From positions 218,427 through 282,426 of the forward strand of contig NZ_SCKT01000002.1 of assembly GCF_014155765.1 (NCBI RefSeq): a DNA stretch of 64,000 nt, in the 5' to 3' direction. Every line of letters starts with the position of its first letter. Within the stretch, counting starts at the first letter, position 1. The notes beneath the pieces were generated by a model. It worked only from the letters and a program-made list of their open reading frames with translations. It had not been told where the DNA came from and ran no database searches. A program made the translations under genes and the position numbers. Positions 35,920 through 42,876 of the stretch are shown one piece after another. This DNA is from Pantoea dispersa. GTDB taxonomy: Bacteria; Pseudomonadota; Gammaproteobacteria; Enterobacterales; Enterobacteriaceae.

Positions 35920-35955
35920 CAGATGGGATACGGTCTGGGATACAAGATGGAATAC
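35920..35955 (-). promoter_or_regulatory. Three 12-bp tandem repeats upstream of the amidase operon
   Basis: On the minus strand three adjacent 12-mers begin GTATTCC, GTATCCC and GTATCCC, and lie 89-124 bases before the amidase start. Two looser GGATGC..ATAC repeats follow on the plus strand at about 35960-35990. Regular 12-bp spacing suggests cooperative binding of an activator. No regulator gene is adjacent, so this is inference. Confidence 0.5.
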
Positions 35956-35990
35956 TTATGGATGCGGCAGTCATACGGATGCAGGCAATA

Positions 35991-36005
35991 CGCACAAACT
36001 GTGCG
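35991..36005. promoter_or_regulatory. Palindrome CGCACA-AAC-TGTGCG
   Basis: A perfect 6-bp inverted repeat with a 3-base centre. On the minus strand it overlaps TTGTGC, which with TATGAC 16 bases on could be a weak promoter reading to the amidase operon. It is a candidate repressor site. Confidence 0.45.
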
Positions 36006-36084
36006 CACCGCTGCATCATGGCGTTGCCATTTTAGGGTGCAGCCGGCGGAGGCGGCGTTGCTGCCGTGGCGTGCGTCAGAAGGG

Positions 36085-36723
36085 TTAGCTTTGCGCGCTG
36101 ACTAACCGCACGGCGAAGCCAAAAAACAGCATGCCGGTCAGCATGTTCGCCAGCTTAACCAGGCGGGTGCGGCTGCGCAGATAGCGCACCATCACCGCGC
36201 CAGCCACCAGCAACAGGGAATAGTAGCTGAAACTGATCACCTGGATCAGCGCACCCAGGGTGGCAAACGCCGGCGCGGTATGGGTTACGCGCGGATCGAT
36301 AAACTGAATGAAGAACGAAACGTAAAACAGAATCGCCTTGGGATTGGTTACGCCAAGCAGCAGCGCACGCAGGAAATAGTTTTCCTGTTTTACCGCTTCA
36401 GCCGGTTGATCGCCGCTGCGTTTGCGCAGCGCGCCGATGATAATCTTCACGCCGAGATACAGCAGGAACATGGCGCCAAGATAACGCACCACCATAAAAA
36501 TATGCGGACTGGTACGGATCAGCGTCGCGACGCCCGCCCAGGCGAGAAAAATCAAAATCAAATCGCCCGCCATCACCCCGGCTATCGCCTGACAGGCCGT
36601 CTTTGCCCCACGACTCATCCCGGTGCGCAGCACATACAGGCTGTTGGGTCCGGGTAATAGAATGATCACCAGCGCGCCCGCCAGGAAAGTCCAGAGATTG
36701 ATGATGCCTAAATCGTGAAACAT
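36085..36723 (-). CDS. leuE: Leucine efflux protein, LysE/RhtB family
   Basis: A 212-residue membrane exporter with about six helices, close to E. coli LeuE over its length: NLWTFLAGALVIILLPGPNSLYVL, FLAWAGVATLIRTSP (MFLAWAGVATLIKT in E. coli), LGVTNPKAILFYVSFFIQFID and the end FGFAVRLVSAQS. LeuE exports leucine and similar amino acids. It is a single gene between the amidase operon and a LysR gene, which is transcribed in the same direction 201 bases upstream and could control it. Confidence 0.88.
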   Translation of the reverse strand: MFHDLGIINLWTFLAGALVIILLPGPNSLYVLRTGMSRGAKTACQAIAGVMAGDLILIFLAWAGVATLIRTSPHIFMVVRYLGAMFLLYLGVKIIIGALRKRSGDQPAEAVKQENYFLRALLLGVTNPKAILFYVSFFIQFIDPRVTHTAPAFATLGALIQVISFSYYSLLLVAGAVMVRYLRSRTRLVKLANMLTGMLFFGFAVRLVSAQS

Positions 36724-36924
36724 TACGGTGCTACCCCATGCCGTTAAGCAGGTAAAAATGAGTGAAAGTGGAACCCGGCGCGCTGCTCAACTGCCGCGGC
36801 GCGGCGCATAGTAGCAGTTGTGCAGTGGATTTGTCGCTTCACGCCACGGTTCAGGTGGTCGAAACGCTGTTACGTAACACATACAGCGCGTGACAGGCAC
36901 CAGTGACGTTGTCACAGTGATGAT

Positions 36925-37806
36925 TCAGAGGTTTCGCAACTGCTGCATCACCGCATCCAGAAATACCCGTAATACCGCAGGCTGGCGTTCGCGCGACATA
37001 TACAGGCCATAAATGCCTAAGGTGCGCGGTTGAAAGCCGGGCAGTACGCAACGTAACTGACCGCTGGCCAGCGCAGCCTGCGCCTCCATTACCGGCACCA
37101 TGGCAACACCACAGCCGGCGATAGCGGCATCACATAACACGGATGAAATACCGGCGCTGAAATTGCCGCTCACCACCACGGAAACCGCCTCGCCTTGCGC
37201 ATCGTGAAACTGCCAGCGCTGCCCGGCAAAGCGGCTGTAGTGCAGGCAATTATGTTGAGCCAGATCCGCTGGCGTCTGCGGTTCGCCCTGCTGCGTTAAA
37301 TAGGCCGGCGCGGCGCAGACTACCGAGGCACATTCACCCAGCCTGCGGGCAATCGCGCCGGGCTCCGGGTCGTCGGTAATGCGAATAGCCACATCGATGC
37401 GCTCACCCACCAGGCTGACCGGCTGATTATTGATCTCCAGCTCAATACGTACCGCCGGGTAACGCGCGAGGAACGCCGGAATTATCGGTCCAAGAATGTG
37501 GGTGGCGGTTGAATGTGCACAGGCCACGCGCAACGTGCCCTGCGGTTTGCCCTCATCGCCCTGCTGTTCAATCTCGTCGGCCAGCCGGGCCAGCGCGCGT
37601 GTCTTATGCAAAATCTGCTCACCCGCCGGGGTAATGGTCAGCCGCCGTGAAGAACGGTGCAGCAGGCGTGCGCCCGCCCACTTCTCCATTTCATCAAGAT
37701 AGCGACTGACCATCGGGCGCGAAATATCCAGCGCGCGCGCCGCCGCGCTCAGGCTTCCCAGTTCACAAATCCGGTTAAACACCCGCGTTGCCGTCACTCT
37801 GTCCAT
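36925..37806 (-). CDS. LysR family transcriptional regulator
   Basis: A 293-residue LysR protein with an N-terminal winged helix (ATRVFNRICELGSLSAAARALDISRPMVSRYLDEME) and a C-terminal periplasmic-binding-like effector domain of the CrgA/PA-type subgroup (HNCLHYSRFAGQRWQF). I start at ATG 37806; a codon 36 bases upstream lies in the promoter region. It is divergent from the metallo-beta-lactamase-fold gene at 37930, which is the most likely target. The gap holds two CTGATC repeats about 18 bases apart. Confidence 0.9.
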   Translation of the reverse strand: MDRVTATRVFNRICELGSLSAAARALDISRPMVSRYLDEMEKWAGARLLHRSSRRLTITPAGEQILHKTRALARLADEIEQQGDEGKPQGTLRVACAHSTATHILGPIIPAFLARYPAVRIELEINNQPVSLVGERIDVAIRITDDPEPGAIARRLGECASVVCAAPAYLTQQGEPQTPADLAQHNCLHYSRFAGQRWQFHDAQGEAVSVVVSGNFSAGISSVLCDAAIAGCGVAMVPVMEAQAALASGQLRCVLPGFQPRTLGIYGLYMSRERQPAVLRVFLDAVMQQLRNL

Positions 37807-37929
37807 GCAGGCTCCATCTGATCGTTTTATGCAACTGATCATATCTGATTGCGGGAATTCTGCCAGCTGGCGATTTGCTTACAATAGCGTCTTTCAGTGA
37901 CGGCACGTTGCCGTAAAAAGGAAGATGCC

Positions 37930-38784
37930 ATGAAGATGAAATCACTCGCGCTGCTGGTCACCCTAGCCGCCGCGCCGGCTTTTGCCGCCCCGTTGCAGTT
38001 AGACGTGTATAACCCACAGGAACAGGGAATTTTTCCGGTCTCGTCGACGCTGGTCTCCGGTCCGCATGAAGCGATTCTGTTTGATGCGCAGTTCAGCCCC
38101 AAAGATGGCGAGAAGCTGGTGGAACTGATTAAAGCGCGCGGCAAGCAGCTGACTCACATCGTGATCACCTCGGGCGATCCGGATTTCTACTTCGGTCTTG
38201 AGCCGCTGGTGCAGGCGTTCCCGCAGGCCAAAATTGTCGCCTCGCCGCTGGTAGTGGAACATATCGAAGCGACCAAAGATGCCAAGCTGCAGTACTGGGG
38301 ACCGCAGATGAACGGCGCTGCGCCGCACCAGCTGTATGTGCCGCAGATTACCCACCAGACGCGGTTTAGCGTCGATGGTGAGCGCATCGAGCTGCGCCAC
38401 GCGGCAGAAAAATCAGCCTACGTGTGGATTCCCTCCAGTAAGGCAATACTCGGTGGCACAGTGGTGGATTCCGGCATTCACGTCTGGACCGCGGACACCC
38501 AGACCGCAGTCAGCCGCGCAGAGTGGCGTCAGGTATTGCGAGAAATGCAGCAGTTGAAGCCGCAGGTGGTGATTCCCGGCCACTATCTGGGTGCGCGTCC
38601 GGCGGGCGATAAGGCGGTCACCTTTACGCTGGATTATCTGCAAAGTTTTGAGCGGGCGCTGCAACAGCACAAAGGCTCCGCGGCGGTGATTCAGGCGATG
38701 AAACAGGCGTGGCCAACCTTAGCGGATGTCAGCTCGCTGGAGCTGAGCGCGAAGGTGAATACCGGTGAGATGAAGTGGAAGTGA
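37930..38784 (+). CDS. Periplasmic MBL-fold protein with degenerate metal motif
   Basis: A 284-residue metallo-beta-lactamase-fold protein with a signal peptide (MKMKSLALLVTLAAAPAFA). Strands and spacing follow the fold (VSSTLVSGPHEAILFDAQFS, later VVIPGHYLGARP with the usual His). But where HxHxDH is expected it has T-S-G-D-P-D-F-Y, so most of the first metal site is lost. It may bind one metal or none, and need not be an enzyme. ATG 37930 gives the signal peptide and has AAGGAAG upstream. Probably controlled by the divergent LysR protein. Confidence 0.83.
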   Translation: MKMKSLALLVTLAAAPAFAAPLQLDVYNPQEQGIFPVSSTLVSGPHEAILFDAQFSPKDGEKLVELIKARGKQLTHIVITSGDPDFYFGLEPLVQAFPQAKIVASPLVVEHIEATKDAKLQYWGPQMNGAAPHQLYVPQITHQTRFSVDGERIELRHAAEKSAYVWIPSSKAILGGTVVDSGIHVWTADTQTAVSRAEWRQVLREMQQLKPQVVIPGHYLGARPAGDKAVTFTLDYLQSFERALQQHKGSAAVIQAMKQAWPTLADVSSLELSAKVNTGEMKWK

Positions 38785-38802
38785 CGCGAGGATAAATAAA
38801 CG

Positions 38803-38826
38803 GGCCAGACGCGACCGCGCCTGGCC
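38803..38826 (-). terminator. Terminator between convergent MBL and esterase genes
   Basis: GGCCAG/CTGGCC outer stem with a 3-bp inner stem after one mismatch. On the minus strand the run TTTATTTAT follows, so it fits a terminator for the esterase; it may work for both genes. Confidence 0.72.
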
Positions 38827-38832
38827 TGAAGC

Positions 38833-39840
38833 TTACTGCAGATGGGTTTTCAGCTCTTCCGCCGCCTGGCGAATCGCAGTGCGGACTGCCGGCACCTCGC
38901 TCAGCGGATTGAGCAGGCCGTAGTCATGAATCAGACCGTTATAGCGCGTCACGGTGACATCCACACCGGCGGCATCCAGTTTGCGACCAAAGGCTTCACC
39001 CTCATCACGCAGCACATCCAGTTCTGCCGTCTGAATCAGCGTTGGCGGTAAGCCCTGCAGCTGCTCTTTTGTGGCGCGCAGCGGCGAAGCGAGAATATTG
39101 CCGCGCTCGCTCTGTTTGGTGGTGTAGGCGTCCCAGAACCATTTCATCATGTTACGCGACAGGAAATATCCGTTGGCAAACTGGTGATACGAAGCGGTAT
39201 CAAAGCGCGCATCGGTTACCGGCCACAGCATGATGTCATAACGAATCGCAGGCGTTTGCTGCTGTTTAGCCTGCAGCGCGACCGCCGCCACCATGTTACC
39301 GCCGACGCTGTTACCAACCAGCGCCAGGCGCTTGCCATCGACACCAATTTCACTACCGTGTTCCGCCACCCAGCGTGTCGCCGCATAAGCCTGATTGATG
39401 GCCAGCGGATAATGCGCTTCGGGTGACGGCGTATAGTTCACAAACACAGCCGCAGCGCCAGATTCCACCACCAGATCGCGCACCAGACGTTCGTGGGTCG
39501 GGAAATCACCGAGGATCCAGCCGCCGCCGTGGAAGAACATAAATACCGGCAGCGTACCCTGTGCACCCTGCGGTTTTACGATATTCAGCTTAATGGGCTG
39601 GCCGTTTACCTGAATGGTTTTTTCAGTGACGTCGGCCGGCGGCAGCGTTACGCCCTTCTGCGCATCAATCAGGACCTGGCGCGCCGCCTGCGGTGACAGT
39701 TGCTCAATCGGTTTGCCGCCGCTGCTGTTCAGCGCCTGTAAAAACTGCTGCACGTGACGTTCAGGTTGTGGTGCGTCAGCAAAGCTATTAACAGATGCAG
39801 TAGCCATCGCCATGGCAAGCAGAGAGTGTTGTAATTTCAT
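38833..39840 (-). CDS. Secreted alpha/beta hydrolase (hormone-sensitive-lipase-type esterase)
   Basis: A 335-residue esterase with a signal peptide (MKLQHSLLAMAMATASVNSFA). The oxyanion-hole motif is FHGGGWILGDF, the nucleophile elbow is GNSVGGN, and the acid and His lie in AELDVLRDEGE and NGLIHDYGLLN. These are the HSL (family IV) marks. It would act in the periplasm or outside on short-chain esters. Two operator-like repeats lie upstream. It is monocistronic. Confidence 0.9.
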   Translation of the reverse strand: MKLQHSLLAMAMATASVNSFADAPQPERHVQQFLQALNSSGGKPIEQLSPQAARQVLIDAQKGVTLPPADVTEKTIQVNGQPIKLNIVKPQGAQGTLPVFMFFHGGGWILGDFPTHERLVRDLVVESGAAAVFVNYTPSPEAHYPLAINQAYAATRWVAEHGSEIGVDGKRLALVGNSVGGNMVAAVALQAKQQQTPAIRYDIMLWPVTDARFDTASYHQFANGYFLSRNMMKWFWDAYTTKQSERGNILASPLRATKEQLQGLPPTLIQTAELDVLRDEGEAFGRKLDAAGVDVTVTRYNGLIHDYGLLNPLSEVPAVRTAIRQAAEELKTHLQ

Positions 39841-40155
39841 GGTGTTACTCCTTTAATATTTTTTGCGATTATATCGCACGCTATTTAAATGATAATGACT
39901 TGATGGTCGTGTTCTGAACTGAGATTGAATTTATATAGTGCGCTATTTAATAGCAAGATATTTTTTAGCGAAGATTTACATCACTACTCTATTACACTGA
40001 TTTTAATCAGAATATTTTTCCAAATTTTTGCCTGCAGACGGGTGCGCTTTCCGGCCAGTCACATCGGCAACCTGCAGATTCATCTTGTCTGCGTCCCCGC
40101 CAGCCGCCACACTGGCGAGCACGCCGCGATTTTTCACACATTGAGGTAACGGGTA
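39841..40155. other. A+T-rich divergent promoter region (esterase / yddG)
   Basis: About 315 bases with no gene. It contains the operator-like repeats listed next and the upstream regions of both divergent genes. Confidence 0.6.
39870..39953. promoter_or_regulatory. Two operator-like repeats upstream of the esterase
   Basis: TATATCGCACGCTATTTAA (about 39870-39888) and TATATAGTGCGCTATTTAA (about 39932-39950) differ mainly in a 5-base core. The second contains the near-palindrome ATAGTGCGCTAT. They look like paired sites for a TetR-type repressor, but no such gene is adjacent. Confidence 0.45.
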
Positions 40156-41070
40156 ATGCCGCAGAGTAAAGCTACCCTGACTGGTCTGCTGGCCATTCTG
40201 CTGTGGAGCACGATTGTAGGATTAATAAAAAGCGTCAGTGAAAGTTTCGGTCCGGTAACCGGTGCCGCGCTGATTTATAGCGCCAGCGCCCTGCTGTTAC
40301 TGCTCACCGTGGGTTTTCCTGACCTGCGCCAGTTTCCCCGACGCTATTTGCTGATCGGCAGCCTGCTGTTTGTCTGCTATGAGCTCTGCCTGTCGCTGTC
40401 GCTGGGTTTTACTCATAGCGGCCATCAGGCGATTGAAGTCGGCATGGTTAATTACCTGTGGCCGGCGATGACTATCGTTTTAACGGTGATGGTTAACCGG
40501 CAAAAGACCAGCCCGTTGATTATTCCCGGCCTCCTGCTGGCCGTCGCCGGTATTTGTCGGGTACTGAGCGGCGATCGGGGATTTTCACTGGGCGAAATGA
40601 TCGACAACGTGATGGATAATCCGCTCAGTTATGGTCTGGCATTGGGCGGTGCGATGATTTGGGCGGTTTATTGTGTGGTGACAAAAAATAGCGCTAAAGG
40701 CAGTAACGGCATCACGCTGTTTTTCATCTTAACTGCGCTGACGCTGTGGCTGAAATCGCTGCTATCACCGCAGCCACCCGTGGTGTTTTCGCTGCAGGCG
40801 TGCATCAGCCTGGCACTGGCAGCGATGGCGATGGGGCTTGGCTATGCGGCGTGGAACGTCGGTATTCTGCACGGCAATGTCACGCTGTTAGCCGCAGCCT
40901 CCTACTTTATCCCTATCATTTCATCGCTGATAGCCGCTTTTATCCTTGACTCCAGCCTGACCTTCTCCTTCTGGCAAGGCACGGCGATGGTTTGTCTCGG
41001 TTCGCTGCTCTGCTGGTGGTCAACGCGCGGGACTGCAACGCATAAGCTGGAAAGCAACACGCTGGAATAA
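40156..41070 (+). CDS. yddG: Aromatic amino acid exporter YddG (EamA/DMT family)
   Basis: A 304-residue drug/metabolite transporter with ten helices and two EamA units. The opening LLAILLWSTIVGLIKSVSESFGP, the VGMVNYLWPAMTIVLTV segment and NVGILHGNVTLLAAASYFIP match E. coli YddG, which exports aromatic amino acids and related compounds. It is a single gene whose end lies 47 bases from a truncated AraC gene, that is, from the edge of the A+T-rich island. Confidence 0.88.
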   Translation: MPQSKATLTGLLAILLWSTIVGLIKSVSESFGPVTGAALIYSASALLLLLTVGFPDLRQFPRRYLLIGSLLFVCYELCLSLSLGFTHSGHQAIEVGMVNYLWPAMTIVLTVMVNRQKTSPLIIPGLLLAVAGICRVLSGDRGFSLGEMIDNVMDNPLSYGLALGGAMIWAVYCVVTKNSAKGSNGITLFFILTALTLWLKSLLSPQPPVVFSLQACISLALAAMAMGLGYAAWNVGILHGNVTLLAAASYFIPIISSLIAAFILDSSLTFSFWQGTAMVCLGSLLCWWSTRGTATHKLESNTLE

Positions 41071-41117
41071 GCGGCTGGATGGCGCAGCCGGGCGAGAATG
41101 CAGACAGTGGGGCACAC

Positions 41118-41335
41118 TCAGCGCGGCGGCGGGAACATTTTGCGATACAGCGACGGCGTCATGCCGGTCACTTTGACAAACGCGCGGCGCATCACATCGG
41201 CACTGTGATAACCGCAGGCCGCCGGGATCGCTTTGAGCGGCAGCTCACCGGCATCCAGCAAAGCCCGCGCGTGGCTGATGCGTGCCTGCTCCAGCCATGC
41301 GCCAGGCTGGATCTGCATCTCCTGCTTAGGATTTT
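41118..41335 (-). pseudogene. AraC family regulator, 3' stump truncated by the island
   Basis: About 70 codons of the C-terminal helix-turn-helix of an AraC/FtrA-like regulator (PGAWLEQARISHARALLDAGE, ACGYHSADVMRRAFVKVTGMTPSLYRKMF). Homology stops near 41335, where composition changes abruptly to A+T-rich. In frame upstream lie some 20 codons of a different, A+T-rich reading (YLYIFFQGNREEYLSSLKN) and then a stop, so the frame is a chance fusion. Everything N-terminal of the regulator is missing. This marks the left edge of the island. Confidence 0.85.
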
Positions 41336-41520
41336 TTAAAGATGAAAGATATTCCTCACGGTTACCTTGAAAGAAGATATATAAGTAATCAAATGTCTTT
41401 TATTATTAGAATTTAGATAATTTTATGCAAAAAAAAATAATTATTTATATGAAACATAGCATTGATCTCGTCTAGTCGAAAAAAATCTTAACTACAAAGC
41501 GTCATTAAACTAGCCCACCT

Positions 41521-41564
41521 AAGCTCAGCCATGCTCTCTATATAAGAGCAGCATAACTGAGCTT
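41521..41564. terminator. Two-tier stem-loop at the end of the defence operon
   Basis: AAGCTCAG pairs with CTGAGCTT (outer 8 bp), and inside TGCTCT pairs with AGAGCA around a 7-base loop. It lies 33 bases beyond the HNH stop. The T-run follows on the plus strand, so for the operon itself (minus) it is only a moderate terminator candidate. Confidence 0.5.
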
Positions 41565-41596
41565 TTGATTATTATGTATTTTACAGTGATAAATAT

Positions 41597-42232
41597 TCAA
41601 GGCAATGCAATCTTAGCATACTCCTCTTTAATAACGCTCAAGGCATCTCTTATCTTTAAAGCATCTTCTTTCGATACCTCGCCTGAAATCAACCCATCAA
41701 TCAAATCATCAGAAATTTTGCTTATTTTCGCATTTAGCTCTGCTTTTTGCATTGTTAAGATCCTTCGACGTCTAACTTGTATCCTACTTAGTCTGTTCAA
41801 GCGAAGAAGTGCAATGAAATATGGAGCCGGCCCTCTTAATGGAGTAATTTCACCATCAATTTCAATTTTAACATAGGTATTTAACTCCTCAATGAAAGGA
41901 TCTACAAAACCGTCTTTACCGTTATGTGAAGGTTTATTTAGTTCTTTTTCACATGGCCAATGACAAGATTTTAATCTATTACATTTCGGGCAAGTTAATA
42001 CAAGATTTCTGGGATTAGAGGATAATTGAGAAAAGTGCTTTTGAGGCCTAAAATGGTCAAGATGCATCCCCTCAAAAGCATGTTCATTTAATAGTACATC
42101 GCAATATACACAGCGATTCAAACAATCGGTTTCGATTATCTGCCTATAATGGGAATAATGATAAAATGATTCTTCGTCTTCTTCATCTTTTAAATCATAT
42201 TTATCTTGCCTGCTTAACTTTGGATAAAACAT
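41597..42232 (-). CDS. HNH endonuclease of the defence operon
   Basis: A 211-residue protein with an HNH fold: the zinc pairs C41-x2-C44 and C81-x2-C84, the catalytic segment H57-L-D59-H60-FRPQ, and N85 after the second pair. The layout HxDHFRP...NLVLTCPKCN resembles the HNH nucleases of Septu/retron-associated (PtuB-like) and other defence systems. The C-terminal half is helical and unassigned. It starts 6 bases after the receiver protein stop and is last in a four-gene operon, where it is the obvious candidate for the DNA-cutting effector. Confidence 0.88.
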   Translation of the reverse strand: MFYPKLSRQDKYDLKDEEDEESFYHYSHYRQIIETDCLNRCVYCDVLLNEHAFEGMHLDHFRPQKHFSQLSSNPRNLVLTCPKCNRLKSCHWPCEKELNKPSHNGKDGFVDPFIEELNTYVKIEIDGEITPLRGPAPYFIALLRLNRLSRIQVRRRRILTMQKAELNAKISKISDDLIDGLISGEVSKEDALKIRDALSVIKEEYAKIALP

Positions 42233-42238
42233 GTTATC

Positions 42239-42874
42239 TCACCCCAGCTTTTTTATTAGTGCATCGATTTTTTTTAATTTCATCTCTTGTTCATCAAGAT
42301 CTTTTTTTAACAACTCTGCCATTTCAGTTTCTTGTAAACTGATAACTTTATCCTTGAGAAAATTCAGCTGCTTAAATTCATCTTGCTCTGTCTCAGTTAA
42401 AGATGTCTCAAGTGATTTCGAAAGTAGATAATCAAGTCTCTCAGCTCTATCACTAACAATGTCAGAATATATATTCTGATGCCGCCTTAGCCGTGCAGAT
42501 ATTGCGGTGGTGGCTTGGTCATTATCAATATCAGTTTTACTGATTATATATTCTACTTCACTAGGCCCTGAATTAGAAAAATCTTCTGAGGCTGAAGTCA
42601 ATATATAAATTGGAATTTTAGTATCTAACTCTCTTACAGCTATAGCTAGTTCTTGGCCTAAGTAACCGGCTTTACCAGTCTCTTTCAACTTTTCATCAAA
42701 CACAAAGGCGACAACATTCGTTATTGATATTATTTTATTTAACATGTCTGCAATATCAGATTCAATATCAGGCGTACCAATATTGAAGTCAGAACCAAAC
42801 CAAAGCTCTAAGAAACGCTTATAAGTATCTCGTGCATCAATATCATCATCAACATAGATAACTGTTTTTGTCAT
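42239..42874 (-). CDS. Receiver-domain (response-regulator-like) protein without output domain
   Basis: A 211-residue protein. Residues 1-125 form a CheY-like receiver: acidic cluster D9-D10-D11 (VIYVDDDIDA), likely phospho-acceptor D60 (VAFVFDEKL), T93-S94 (ILTSASED) and K113 (ISKTDID). Residues 130-211 are charged and helical (probably coiled coil) with no DNA-binding domain. The start is ATG 42874 with GGGAGGA before it, two bases after the kinase stop. It is the natural phosphorylation partner of the upstream kinase; its output would be protein contact, perhaps with the HNH nuclease. Confidence 0.85.
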   Translation of the reverse strand: MTKTVIYVDDDIDARDTYKRFLELWFGSDFNIGTPDIESDIADMLNKIISITNVVAFVFDEKLKETGKAGYLGQELAIAVRELDTKIPIYILTSASEDFSNSGPSEVEYIISKTDIDNDQATTAISARLRRHQNIYSDIVSDRAERLDYLLSKSLETSLTETEQDEFKQLNFLKDKVISLQETEMAELLKKDLDEQEMKLKKIDALIKKLG

Positions 42875-42876
42875 TT

